A stretch of 64,000 bases of DNA, from NCBI RefSeq assembly GCF_042453785.1, contig NC_091673.1, forward strand, positions 8,825,001-8,889,000, in the 5' to 3' direction. Positions 1 through 10,489 of the stretch are shown in pieces. The notes below the pieces were generated by a model. It had not been told where the DNA came from. It was given only the letters and a program-made list of their open reading frames with translations, and did no database searches. The stretch comes from Malus domestica (taxonomy: Eukaryota > Streptophyta > Magnoliopsida > Rosales > Rosaceae). A program made the position numbers and the translations under genes. Each line of letters starts with the position of its first letter. The stretch's first letter is position 1.

Positions 1-99
1 TAAGCTCATTAAAGCTAATCCGGTTGCACACCAAACACAGGACTATAGTCCTGTCCAGTCCAAGCCTTGCTAATCCTGTCAAACAAACGTGCCCTAATA
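1..99. mobile_element. Right end of a TIR DNA transposon, cut by the window edge
   Basis: The stretch ends in CAAACGTGCCC, the inverted form of a GGGCACGTTTG terminus. It carries the same 'rich in CTGGACTAG / TAATCC' sub-terminal composition as the element at 22040-22941, whose ends are GGGTGCGTTTG and CAAACACCCC. I infer a second, partial member of that family. Superfamily is not assigned because no clear target duplication is visible. Confidence 0.45.
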
Positions 100-3060
100 G
101 TCTTAACTTAACTCCAGAATGAATGCACATGGAACTAACTAAATTATAAAACATGAATCTCCCACTAATTCAATGCATCAAAATCAAAAAACTAAGCCCA
201 TGCTTTTATTATTATTATTATTATTATTATTTTACATGCACATTGAACGCTATATTAGGAAGAGCTTTATTGAGTGGATCCGCCAACATCGACTTAGTAT
301 CAATGTAATCTATTAAGTCCTCATGAGCCTCAAAATTATTTCCAAAGATTAACAAATAATCAATCAAGGCATCCAAATGATTGCAAGTAAAAATATACAC
401 ATGCACCAAGTACTCATTCTGCAATGTAAACATATTATTGTCATTTGAGTCATGCCATAATTCTAATTTCATCAACCAAAACACATATTCATGGAAGATA
501 GAATAACACTTTAATAGATTTATGCAAGTCCACTTAATGCTCAAAACTTTAGAACAACTCCCACTAAACTTTTACAGTTTGTACACTTATTACAAATAAG
601 TTAATGAGTGTGAAGCCCAATTTTCTTTCACTAATTCTCCCACTTGGGCAAACACTCATTCGTATATTCTTTCAAGGGGGTACCTAAACAAAATTGCTTC
701 ATATTTTAGACATAATTAAATAGACATCACAACCAACATAAAGTTATCAAACAAAATTTCAGCAATGAGTTACACTTACTTTAGAATTTATCGTAATTAA
801 TTTATAAGCTTAATTGCTACCAAAAATTTACAGATAAAAATAGACATACTAATCTTCATAAAATATAGAGCCGTTTTAGGTCAAAATAATTGACTAAAGT
901 AACGTCTCAAAAGACAAAAACAATCTGCCAGCAAAACTGTCTGTACAAGCATGGGTTGCTAGTAAATTCACCATAATTACAATACAAGGCAAAATTTTAC
1001 GAAAATTTGCAGACACATAGTAGACATATATATGTTGACCATATAAAAAATTCAGGTCATTTGGTGACCATTAGACATGTCATTCACCTGATTTAAATTA
1101 AGACATGCAATCTGCCAGAAACAGTTATGTGCATCTATCATGAATTTATACATCCATAACAAATTCAATTTCATATCATTTCAATTTCGATGTCCGAAGG
1201 AAACTCCAATACTCAAAGTTCATCCTCTAAACGACATCATAGTTTAAATTGAAAAGATTTACAAGCATAAGACTTAAATAATGCGTACCTTAGCAATCCT
1301 TGATTAACCTTCATAGGTCCAATACTTTGCATCATCAAGTCTCATGAAGAGACACAAAATACGTCATGATGCAACCGATTTCCATGCCTTAAAACCACAA
1401 CCTATTATGGGGCTCATAGTGGGATTTTGTAACTGATGTTATGGAACTTTATCCCCAATAAACTTCATGAAACTAGATTAATTTACACCTACGGGCAAGC
1501 AAATTAATTAATTTCTAGTACTGGATTATATGTCACAAGAGTTACCTTCATAAAAAACTTCAACACCTATGGGCAAGATGAAGTTTTCACAAACTCTTGT
1601 GAAATAAAACCCATATTATGCCATCTTAATTAAAACAAAGGAAACAATCCACACCTACGGGTAAGAAGATTATCCATTTTATTCTAATTAAGATGCAATG
1701 TTGATTGAAGTAACTTAAAACCATAGTCCCAACATCAACTAAGCCGTTACGGCTTGCTTAGTTGACAAGACATTGATCATCTCCAGCCTGAAACAATACA
1801 AACGTCACATGGATTAATTAGTTGTAAGTGACAAAATTATGATAACCTGATTCAAGTTTCGAGTCTTGCCAACAAATGACCTTAATTTAATAATCTCCTT
1901 CATGACTCCCTTTAATATCCAATTAATCTCAAGAAACCTAACAACATACTTGAAAGAGATTAATCACATATATAACAAGTTGTATAAAAGCTGCAATATC
2001 AATCTTCCACCACAAGTCAATACGTATGAGAGAACATGATGGAGCCAATAGATTCAAAATGGAAACACTTTAAACAATACAATCGCTTTAATTCAAAAGC
2101 CAAATTGTGATATCACCTAAATGTTCTCTTTAAGTCAAATGGGTTCCTTTCTTTTTGTACCTTTCTTTCCGTAGTACAAGACTCATTAGCCTTGAATAAT
2201 TTCTTTTCTTCTCCCCTTGTGGCACATACAAAATTGACTGATCAAAGCATTGTTTAGAATTCCTTTGACATATGAAAAATTAACAAATCATATACAAGTT
2301 TTGGAAACTCATGTGTATCAATTAAGTCACATGCTTTGAATGAATTACATACCTAATGCCTTCATATGTTCACCACCTTTTATTAAACGTATATATAACC
2401 ACTTGATTAACCCAAAAACTATAATTCACCACATTCCAAGCTCACAACAATGTTTAAAATTGCATCATCTCATACATGCTTGAACCAAATTACCCATACA
2501 AGTAACACTATACACGTCATTTGCTTAACAAATGTTGCCAAAATATGTATGACTTACTTTCATGTATATGAATCACATTAAATTCATTGACAAGCATGTA
2601 TAAAGTTGATATGCAGATAACTTAGCCTATGCATCCATGAACCACAACTTTAATATATGTTACCACAATCATATAGGCATAACTCATATACCAATAATAG
2701 TATTGAGACAATCTAAAAGTGAACAATTATGTCACCTACATTCAGAAAGATGTCAAGCAAGCAATATTTGAATTGTTACACCTCTTTCTAATTCTAAGAA
2801 TTAAGTTGCATTCAAAATTGGGTTCTGAATAATCAGTTGGTTATGCTAGTACGAAAACTTTTCAATGCCACCAAATCATATTATTCCAAATAATAAGGAG
2901 ATGTCACGGCATAGGTAAGTTATTTAGGAAACAAATAATCACCTTTTAAATCCACCACAAAATCTTGTCAGCAATTAAGACCAAAGGAAAAAATTATACC
3001 GAAAAACCCAAAATCTGAATTGAGTCGATGCTTTGGCAAAGGTCAGCTTGCTAAATGGAG
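100..3060 (-). mobile_element. Decayed copia-like retrotransposon remnant, AT-rich
   Basis: On the minus strand at about 230-325 the reading frame gives a peptide with YIDTKSMLADPLNKALP, which resembles the extreme C-terminus of plant Ty1/copia RNase H (family pattern: ID..MLADPLTKGLP). No other conserved pol motif survives in frame. A TTA microsatellite lies at 207-231. The motif 'cacctacgggcaag' or a close variant recurs near 1485, 1565 and 1652, suggesting an old internal repeat. I see no intact gene and cannot define LTR borders. Confidence 0.4.
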
Positions 3061-6000
3061 AGGCCGCATCACTGTATATTTACATATGTTGATGCACAAA
3101 ATCAGTGAGGACTTTGGTACAACAGAAAGTGTTAAGTTTGTGACCTTCGCTAGATTGCTTCGGTCATTAGTGTGGACAAGTATGTAAATGGATAGGGACA
3201 TGGAAGCAAACACAAGATGTACGTGGTTTACCCAGATTGGCTACGTCCACGGAGTAGAGGAGTTCTCATTAATTGTGAAGGGTTTACACAAGTACATAGG
3301 TTCAAGCTCCCATTTTGTGAGTACTAGTGAATGATTTAGTACAAATGACATTCGGAAATATTGTGAGAGAATGATCTCTATTTATAGAAGAGAGTTTCTA
3401 GTTTCATTCTGACATTGACATGTGTCGTGTTGTGATTGAGTTCTGATGTTGACACGTGTTGCGCTATGATTGGCTTCTGATGTCAACACATGTCGCATTT
3501 TGATTGGCCTCCTGGTTGGAGGGAAACTCTTCTGGGTCCTTGACGGTATAACGTTGACCGGTGCTCAGTAGTTTCAGAATTGGTCAAGTATGGTATAAAC
3601 AGTGCTCCCCTAAGTTCCCGAGTGAGAGAAGCTCATCAGTTGGGGACTTGCAAGATCCAAGCCATTGAGTAATCACGAAACTTCTATTTACCGAAGTGTG
3701 GTATCATTTTCACATGCCTTATCTGTCTCATATGTAGATGTGGCATTTTCTCTGGAAGTACTTTTCCTCCATCTAGAGGTGGTATTTTTAAACGATGAAG
3801 ATGCACAAGGTAATGTATCAATTTCACTTGAAGCTTACTTGTAGTTTCGGGCTTTGTCAAGTGCGATACAAACCCTATAGTAGGAGTCCCCCAAGTCGCG
3901 AGTTAGGGGATTTGCCAAATGAGGTAACATACAAGGTAAACAATCAGACTTCCAAGCAAGCAACTTGGATTAGAGGTTCGACTTCGGCTTCCGGTTGAAT
4001 GTTCTTCTTCTCCTTGTGTCGTAAACAACAACAAGGATAAGGAGAAGCAAATGGAGAATAGATGATATGAGATACTTTTTCTTTTGAAGAAGTAACTTTC
4101 CACAAGCTTATTCTTGAACTGGGCTGGAGGGTTTTCTGGTTTCCTCCAGAGTATAAAGCCGACTCAAGAATTTGAGGGTCAAAACAAGTCCATCAAATCT
4201 AGAGTACGTTCGACCCTGATGATTTGGGATACTTTTGTTGTTGACAAAGTAGTGGATGTATCAGCACGTGTTCTGTTACGCTTCTTTCCATTTGCTTTAT
4301 TGTATCCTTCTCACTTGCCCTATCTATTCTTCAGGCAAACGTGGTATCTTCTCTGGAAGCATAAGATGTTGAAGATGAGTACTCGAGAGCAATGTCAGGT
4401 AAGTAGTCAGGCAAAAGGTTCCAGGCAATCAATTATTGACTGGAAGCTTGATTCCAAGTGCTGACTGATTGCTCTTTTTCTCTTTGTCTTGCAGGTAAGA
4501 ATAAGGTCAAAGGAAAAGACAAGGAAAAAACATGATATGGGATACTCTTACTTTTAACCCTGATGATATGAGATACTCTTACTCTGGTGTGGCTTGTTTG
4601 CAGAGGTATTATCGGGGGGAAAATAAGCTGAGTATTTCGAGAGACTCTGCTGAGAGTGCCATCTCAGATGTGAAGAAAAGTTGAGCATTTTTTTTATTTG
4701 TAGGTTTGCCTGGCTGTGGAGGATGAAGGTCGACGTATATAGGAATTGTCCCAACAGCGAGTGGTAACGCTGTTCCTTTACCCTTCTCGGTCATAGCAAT
4801 ATAGAGGGAGCTGCAAGATTCATGTGTTTTAACTTTGTCAGAGCACTTTGAAAAAAGTGGTATGTGGTATCTGGAAAGCTGATGTTGCGTGTGAAGATTG
4901 TAGACAAGCTTTATCCAAGGAAATCTAGCTCTCAAAGTTCAGAGAGCGGTGCCTCTTCGGTTTTCGAACAAGCAATTATGTCGGGGATCTGGCTTTCGAG
5001 ATTCGGAGAACGGTGCCTTTTCAATTTTTAAGAAAGCAATCATGTTGGGAATCTGGCTCTTGAGATTCGGAGAGAGGTGCCTCTTCGATTTTTGAGCAAG
5101 TAATCTTGTTGAAAGTATAACTCTCGAGATTCGGAGAGATATGCCTCTTCGATTTTTGAGCAAGTAATCCTATTGGGAGTCTGGCTCTCGAGATTTAGAG
5201 GGCGGTGCCTCTTCGATTTTTGAGCAAGTAATCCTGTTAGGAGTCTGGCTTTCGAGATTCGGATAGCGGTGCCTCTTCATTTTTTAGAAAGCAATCCTGG
5301 TGGGAGTTTGGCTCTCGAGATTCGGGGAGCGGTGCCTCTTCGATTTTTGAGCAAGTAATCATGTTAGAAGTGTTTTCTCGATGTGAGTAAAGGTTGGGCA
5401 TTTTTGCCAGTCTGCCTTGCCACAGAGCACGGAGGTTGACACACACATGGACTTTCCAGTTATCAAGCAGTGGTGCTGTTCTTTTACCCTTGTGTGTAAT
5501 GGTAGGGTAGCTGAACCTTCAAAATTTATGTGTCTAAACTTTGTCAGAGATCTTTGGCAAAGTTATCTGTGGTACCCGAGGAGCTGCTGTTGCATGTGGA
5601 AAGTGGTGCCTCTTCGGAATCCGGAGAGTGATGCCTCTTCGATTTTTGAACCAACGGCTATGTTGCATTTTCTTTTATAAGGGCACCAATTGTGTGCAAG
5701 AAGTATATTCAGAGAGTTATTGCTTGTAGGAATTTTCCCCTTACTTCAGAGATTTATTGCACCTCATTTCTTCAACCCTTCTGCAAGGAGGCGTCTTCCT
5801 TTACTTCTCCTGCTTCGGGTCGAAGCAGCTGGGTTGAGAGAAGTCTCATGTTGATCAATGTTTTGATGATTAACTCGCTCCTCATCAGGGATACCCATGT
5901 TGAAGGAAGGTAACCTCTGTGTTGGAGGGCACCCAGATGATGGTTGATGTCCACAAGGGTAACAAGCTTACGTGTTTGAGTACGCCTAGTTTCGTGGAGC

Positions 6001-6354
6001 GTCTCAAAGAGCTTCTCATACTGCTCCTGGATGACCTCATTATTCATTGCTATCTTGTTGTTCTGAGCTTCTAGCTCATCGATTTTAGCTTAAAGAACAA
6101 CCCTCTTTCCTTCATTCTTTCGTTGCTTCGCACTAGGTGCAAGAGGGGTGTCATTCTGTGTACTGTGGCTTCCTTCGCTCCCCATGTTGGAAGCGTTTAT
6201 TTGTGTATCATGAAGCGATAGCTGACGTGATCCTGTTCTGTACATAAAACAGCACAAGCAAGAAAAATAGCAACTCACCTGAGAATGATTAACCCAAAGT
6301 ATAGGTTGCTAGCAAATTGTTTTGAAGAAGTTGTACATTCTCCAGTGTGTTACC
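3061..6354 (+). mobile_element. Non-autonomous LTR-like repeat element (copy A)
   Basis: A long repeat without recognisable gag or pol. A candidate LTR start is TGTTGATGCACAAAATC near 3088, a TATA-like 'ctatttatagaag' lies near 3380, and a 'tggtataaacagtgctcccc' stretch near 3591 could be an LTR end with primer site. The same sequence in reverse orientation, partly deleted, occurs at 45770-46746. Short open frames at 3795-3998 and 4114-4464 have relatives in that second copy, but they are disrupted and unlike known proteins, so I do not call them genes. The element holds a 64-bp tandem array at 4932-5375. It is interrupted or bordered on the right by the hAT element starting at 6363. Confidence 0.55.
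4932..5375 (+). repeat. 64-bp tandem repeat, about seven copies
   Basis: The marker 'gcctcttcg' (or a one-base variant) starts at 4951, 5015, 5079, 5143, 5207, 5271 and 5334, giving an exact 64-bp period except for one 63-bp step. Each unit contains 'ctggctctcgagattcgg', the marker and 'atttttgagcaagtaatc'. A degenerate extra unit is near 5615-5665. Confidence 0.9.
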
Positions 6355-6383
6355 GTTTGATGCAGTGGCGAAGCCAAGTGAGG

Positions 6384-7156
6384 GCAAGGAGCAGTGTTCT
6401 AAAAAAAGGTTGAGGCGGCCGCCTAGGCGGCGCCTCGGCGCTAGGCGGCGGTGCTCTGCTGTGATTAACTCAAAATCGTTTCATAAATCGGCAAGGTCTA
6501 TGCGGACGCTGGGTTGTTTGACGGCTAGAAGAGAGAGAGAGAGAGCGAGCGCCTTGGAAGCAGGAAGAAGCTCAGAGAAGAAACGAGAGGCTGCTGTGGA
6601 AATTTACAGAGCAACAGAAGAAGATGAAATGGAAAAACAGAGTAATCGGAAAAGGAGAAGAAGAGAAAAAGTAAAAAAAATCAAAACATTAATGGGGCTT
6701 TCCTCTTTCCAAGGCAGAAGAGGAAAAGAAAACCCAAAAAAATAATGTGTGTCCGACTTTCCTCTTTCCAAGGCATAAGAGGAAAAGAAAACTCAAAAAA
6801 AATTATGTGAGTCCGCTTTCTAAGGAGTAAACAGCTCCACCTTTTAGAACAAGCATTTGATTTTTAAATGTTTATGAACAACCCAACCCACTAGGTGGGG
6901 TTTTTAAATATTTATTATTTAAAAACTAAATACTAATTATTTAAAAACTAAATACTAATTATTTAAAAACTATTTTTTTTTATTTTATCATTCTTTTATT
7001 ATATTATCTATAAATTTCATATAAATATAATTTTTTATGTGTCAATATGCACTTATTTACAAGATATACAAGAAATTTATCTAAATTCGCCTAGGCGCTA
7101 GGCGCTAGCTCGCCGCCCAACTAACACCTAACGTTTGTTAGAACCTTGGCAAGGAG
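6384..7156. mobile_element. Small non-autonomous hAT nested in the larger hAT
   Basis: The element is 6392-7148 (757 bp). Its left end reads CAGTGTTCTAA and its right end, inverted, reads CAAGGTTCTAA. It is flanked by perfect 8-bp copies of gcaaggag at 6384-6391 and 7149-7156. The sub-terminal zones are strongly palindromic and GC-rich, built from CGCCTAGGCG-type units (about 6415-6450 and 7088-7120). The interior is AT-rich with triplicated 'atttaaaaactaaatacta' near 6915-6970. The open frame at 6347-6745 has no recognisable domain. Confidence 0.85.
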
Positions 7157-7983
7157 TGGCGGCCGCCACTCCCCTCGCCTGGAAACACCACTAGAGAGCT
7201 GGGTTCAGCCCCTCCCTTCGCCAGAAAACCCATTAGTTCATCCCCTCTGTTTGTTCAGTGATATGTTCTGCTGCGTGCAGCATCAGATTACCATTTTTAT
7301 TTTTAAAATCCAAGCCAAAACGACGTTGTTTTGGTCCTGGTAACAAAAATTACAAATTTTAAAATAAAATGGTGCCGTTTTGTATATTTGAAAAAAAAAA
7401 TATATATATATATATATATTATAGGGAGACCACGTGTCGCCTTGTCCCCCGTTCCCCTTTATTTCTTCAACCTCTTCTGTTCACCAATCAAAGACACAGA
7501 GAGAGAGAGAGCAACAATGCTCCCAAAATCCCAGCAGCCAACACCAACGAAACGGAAAAGTTTTTAATTTCTGTTTGGCTGATTCCAGTTGGCTTTTTGC
7601 TGCCATCACAAGCCACTCTCCAACCGCTGAGCCGCCGGCTTCCACCCTTCAAAGGTAAAATTTTTAATTCCTAAATGTATAATCCCTAACCCTAATTAAT
7701 TATTTAATACGAATTTCGTTTAATTGGTATATAATCATATGGAAATGTACTAATATGGTTATTGATTATTGATATGAATCATATGCTTCTATGATTATTA
7801 ATATGAAATTATTTTTTAGGGTGAAAATTAATATTTGAATTCTTGATGATTAGTTGTAACTTGTATTCATATGATTAGTTGAACTGAATTTTTATTTATT
7901 GAATAATTTGTATGCGTATTGGTATTGATTAATTCAATTGTTGGTTAGATTAGTTATTATGCATATTATCGTATAGTCTACTC

Positions 7984-9476
7984 TAGAAAGTAGTCTCATG
8001 CGTCCATGTGATACATGGTGGAACTCGCATTATGGTACTATAGTTAGTATTATTGTTATGTTTGAAGCTGTGGTGGAGGTGGTTGAATGGATTAAAAGTG
8101 ATCGCAACCAAGATAATCTCGGTGAAGCAATTAGGTTATTCAAAGACATACAAACTTTTGATTTTGCGTTTCACCTTTTATTGATGAGACTTATATTGGG
8201 AATTACAAATGACATATCACAAGCATTGCAAAAGAAAGATCAAGATATTGTGAATGCAATGGCGTTAATGGAAGTATGCAAGCAAATACTACAATCCTTG
8301 ATGACTTTGGGTGACACACCCCGACCTAGAATGTCCATTAGGAATCCGAATCGAGCTGTGATGGCCGACACCTGGAAGGTGACGAAGCCATAAAGTATAG
8401 TGATGTGGAAAATGTGAATAAATTTAAACCTAAAAGTGCTTAAAGACAAGAGTGCGCTGTGAGCAGGAATGAACCCATTTCACACTCGATGACAGAGCAT
8501 AAGTAAAGTACAGTAGTGTGGATATGGATCATACCCTCAAAGGTAGCCACCTATACTGAGATTCACCAAGAATCCTTGTCGATACGAACTTTCAGCAACT
8601 AAAACCTATAGGGGTGAAAAACAAGGGCGAGAGCAATCCCATGATGGGTGACCCACTGGGAAGTTCTTGTGTGAATTCCCAGAAATAAAACCGTGAGGGC
8701 GTGGTCGAGGCCCAAAGCAGACATTATCGTGCTATGGCGGAGTCGAGCCCGAGATGTGGTGAGGGCTCGAGCCCGGGCCTTGTGACATTGGGGACATGTT
8801 TCATAATGTAGAAAAGTTTTGTGAGGAGTATGATATTATCGTTTCTAACATGGAGGATTTGTATTTCATATCTGGAAAATCAAGGCGTAAAGCTCCAAAA
8901 ATCACAAACTTCCATAACTATCGTGTGAACCTCTATTTTCGAGTCCTTGATATGCAACTAAAGGAATTGAATGATCACTTCAATGAGGTAAACACCGAGT
9001 TGCTTCTTTCTATGACATGTTTGAGTCCAGTGAATAATTTTGCATCTTTTGAGAAAGCAAAAATTGTTCGTTTAGCCCAACTTTATCCTCAAGATTTTGA
9101 TCGTATGGACCTCATGAATCTTCCAATTTAACTTGACAATTACATTCATGATATGAAGATGCATAGTGAGTTTTCTTCATTGAGAGGAATTAGTGATCTT
9201 GCAAAAGAGTTAGTGAAGATCGGGAGGGGTGAAAGCTATATGTTAGTGTATAAGCTTCTTACATTGGCTTTGGTGTTACCGGTTGCAACCGCTTAGGTGG
9301 AGAGAGCTTTTTTTGCTATGAAGATTGTGAAAACACCATTGTGTAACAAAATGGGAGATCAATGATTGAGTGATAGCATGATTGTTTATATTGAGAAAGA
9401 TGTATTTGTTTTTATTGATAATGAGCCTATTATGTGACGTTTTCATGACTTGAAATCTCGCCGGCAACAATTGTAA
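7984..9476 (+). pseudogene. hAT transposase pseudogene (TTF-zinc-finger/hAT-C type)
   Basis: The first part (7998-8310) gives RPCDTWWNSHYGTI, matching the RPGDTRWGSH core of plant TTF-zinc-finger hAT transposases. A solo LTR then interrupts the frame. The second part (8793-9131) resumes with a transposase stretch including SGKSRRKAPKITNFHNYRV and NEVNTELLLSMTCLSP. From 9132 to 9476 the hAT dimerisation region continues (LVYKLLTLALVLPVATA, then VERAFFAMKIVKTPLCNKMGDQ), broken by several in-frame stops, at least two at positions where the family has tryptophan or glutamine. It cannot make a transposase. Identification rests on remembered family motifs. Confidence 0.8.
8307..8792. mobile_element. 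Solo LTR inserted in the hAT transposase gene
   Basis: The insert 8312-8787 (476 bp) begins TGACAC and ends GTGACA, so it has TG..CA ends. It is flanked by perfect 5-bp copies of ttggg (8307-8311 and 8788-8792). This is the signature of LTR-retrotransposon integration followed by LTR-LTR recombination. Removing it rejoins the transposase frame. The interior is richer in GC than its surroundings and has no long open frame. A short non-LTR element with fortuitous TG/CA ends is less likely. Confidence 0.75.
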
Positions 9477-9608
9477 TTTATTTATATTGATTAATTATGG
9501 AAGACATTACTATATAAAAAAATTTAGTTGTTACCATTTTTCTTTAACCTTGCACTCTTTTAAGTTCGTCCCTCCCGAGAAATCCTAACTTCGCCGCTTG
9601 GTTCGATG

Positions 9609-9937
9609 GCCAACTTTTCGTCACAAATTGATTCTCGCATGCCATCTCTGCAACATGATAAACAATTGGAAACTTGAGCTCAGTCTATATCAAACTTCAA
9701 AATCTCTTTGAACAAGTCCAAAATGCCGGTACGTAGAGTTAGTTAAGTATTATGAAATGTGGATTCCAGTTTTAAGTTCCATGGCAGTGTCTCTCTGTTG
9801 CAAGCTGCAAATCATCAGTTGCTTTCATAATCTGCCTAATTCCTAGCCAAACTCTGATGCGCCCGTCTCCCGTGTTATGGTGCCTTGTAAAGCTGAGACT
9901 GTGCCCTTAAATGTAACTTAGAACGCAAGTTATGTCA
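9609..9937. other. Intergenic, no feature recognised
   Basis: Unique-looking sequence immediately right of the hAT target duplication. No open frame, RNA gene or clear repeat was seen. Confidence 0.5.
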
Positions 9938-10157
9938 TTAGTGGACCGGCCTACCAGGGAGGACGATTTGGCCGTTGAGATCGAAAACCCGACCGGCGAG
10001 GGAGAAGTTGCAAAGGCTGACCGACGGCCCTGATTGCATCTCGCTCGATGACGATCCGGCCGTTGCGGAAGACGCGGCGGTCGGAATCCACGGTGACGAT
10101 GTTGGCATTGTGAAGTATAGTCATTGCTGCTGACGGTGAGTTCGTCGGAGCCGGCAT
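9938..10157 (-). pseudogene. Truncated first exon of an amidohydrolase (cytosine/adenosine deaminase-type) gene
   Basis: From an ATG at 10157 the minus strand encodes MTILHNANIVTVDSDRRVF a few residues in, then RNGRIVIERDAIRAVGQ. This matches the N-terminal beta-sandwich of plant amidohydrolases related to 5'-methylthioadenosine/S-adenosylhomocysteine deaminases and TRZ/ATZ enzymes. A frameshift follows: the expected FDLNGQIVLPG lies in another frame (about 9950-9985). Immediately after, where the family has the metal-binding HxH motif, the sequence diverges and stops at 9938. The metal site and whole barrel are missing, so this is a gene fragment or captured exon. The enzyme identity is from memory of the family and moderately certain. 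Confidence 0.55.
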
Positions 10158-10372
10158 TGGTTTGTCAATCTTCTCCGCCGTCGCTTTTGAATTCGTTGAA
10201 TCTGATCAGTAATCTGAAAACTTGCACCTTTTCTTCCAGACTGCTGAAAACTGAAAGGGATAGGATAAGGATTACATTATTTTATTTTTCTCGATAAGCA
10301 CGTTTTTTAATCGATTTATTTTTTATTGAATTCGATGTCACGGCTGTTAACTTGTTGCTGGTTGGCGGGGTT

Positions 10373-10480
10373 TTCAGTTGGATGATGTCACTGTCACGTC
10401 ATTGATCGTCTGTGCGTTTAGTTGGGCTACTCGTCTGTTCGGCCCTTATTTCAGTTGGATGATGTCACTGTCACGTCATT
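10373..10480. repeat. 31-bp direct repeat, 77 bp apart
   Basis: The segments 10373-10403 and 10450-10480 are identical and contain 'cagttggatgatgtcactg'. They sit just upstream of the deaminase fragment and at the edge of the repeat-rich block that follows. Confidence 0.9.
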
Positions 10481-10489
10481 ATTATTCAT

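Larger units (their letters stand above)
6355..9608 (+). mobile_element. hAT transposon (nested host) with 8-bp target duplication
   Basis: The element proper is 6363-9600. The left end is CAGTGGCGAAG and the right end is CTTCGCCGCTTG (inverted: CAAGCGGCGAAG), an imperfect terminal inverted repeat of hAT style beginning CA. The flanks are gtttgatg (6355-6362) and gttcgatg (9601-9608), an 8-bp target duplication with one mismatch, as expected for hAT. Inside is a broken transposase on the plus strand (7984-9476), plus two later insertions: a small hAT at 6392-7148 and a solo LTR at 8312-8787. A TA microsatellite is at about 7400-7420. Confidence 0.8.

Noticed and set aside
3795-4464. Two open frames shared between LTR-like copies A and B
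   Set aside because: Similarity between the copies is explained by repeat homology; the frames are short, start variably and show no domain.
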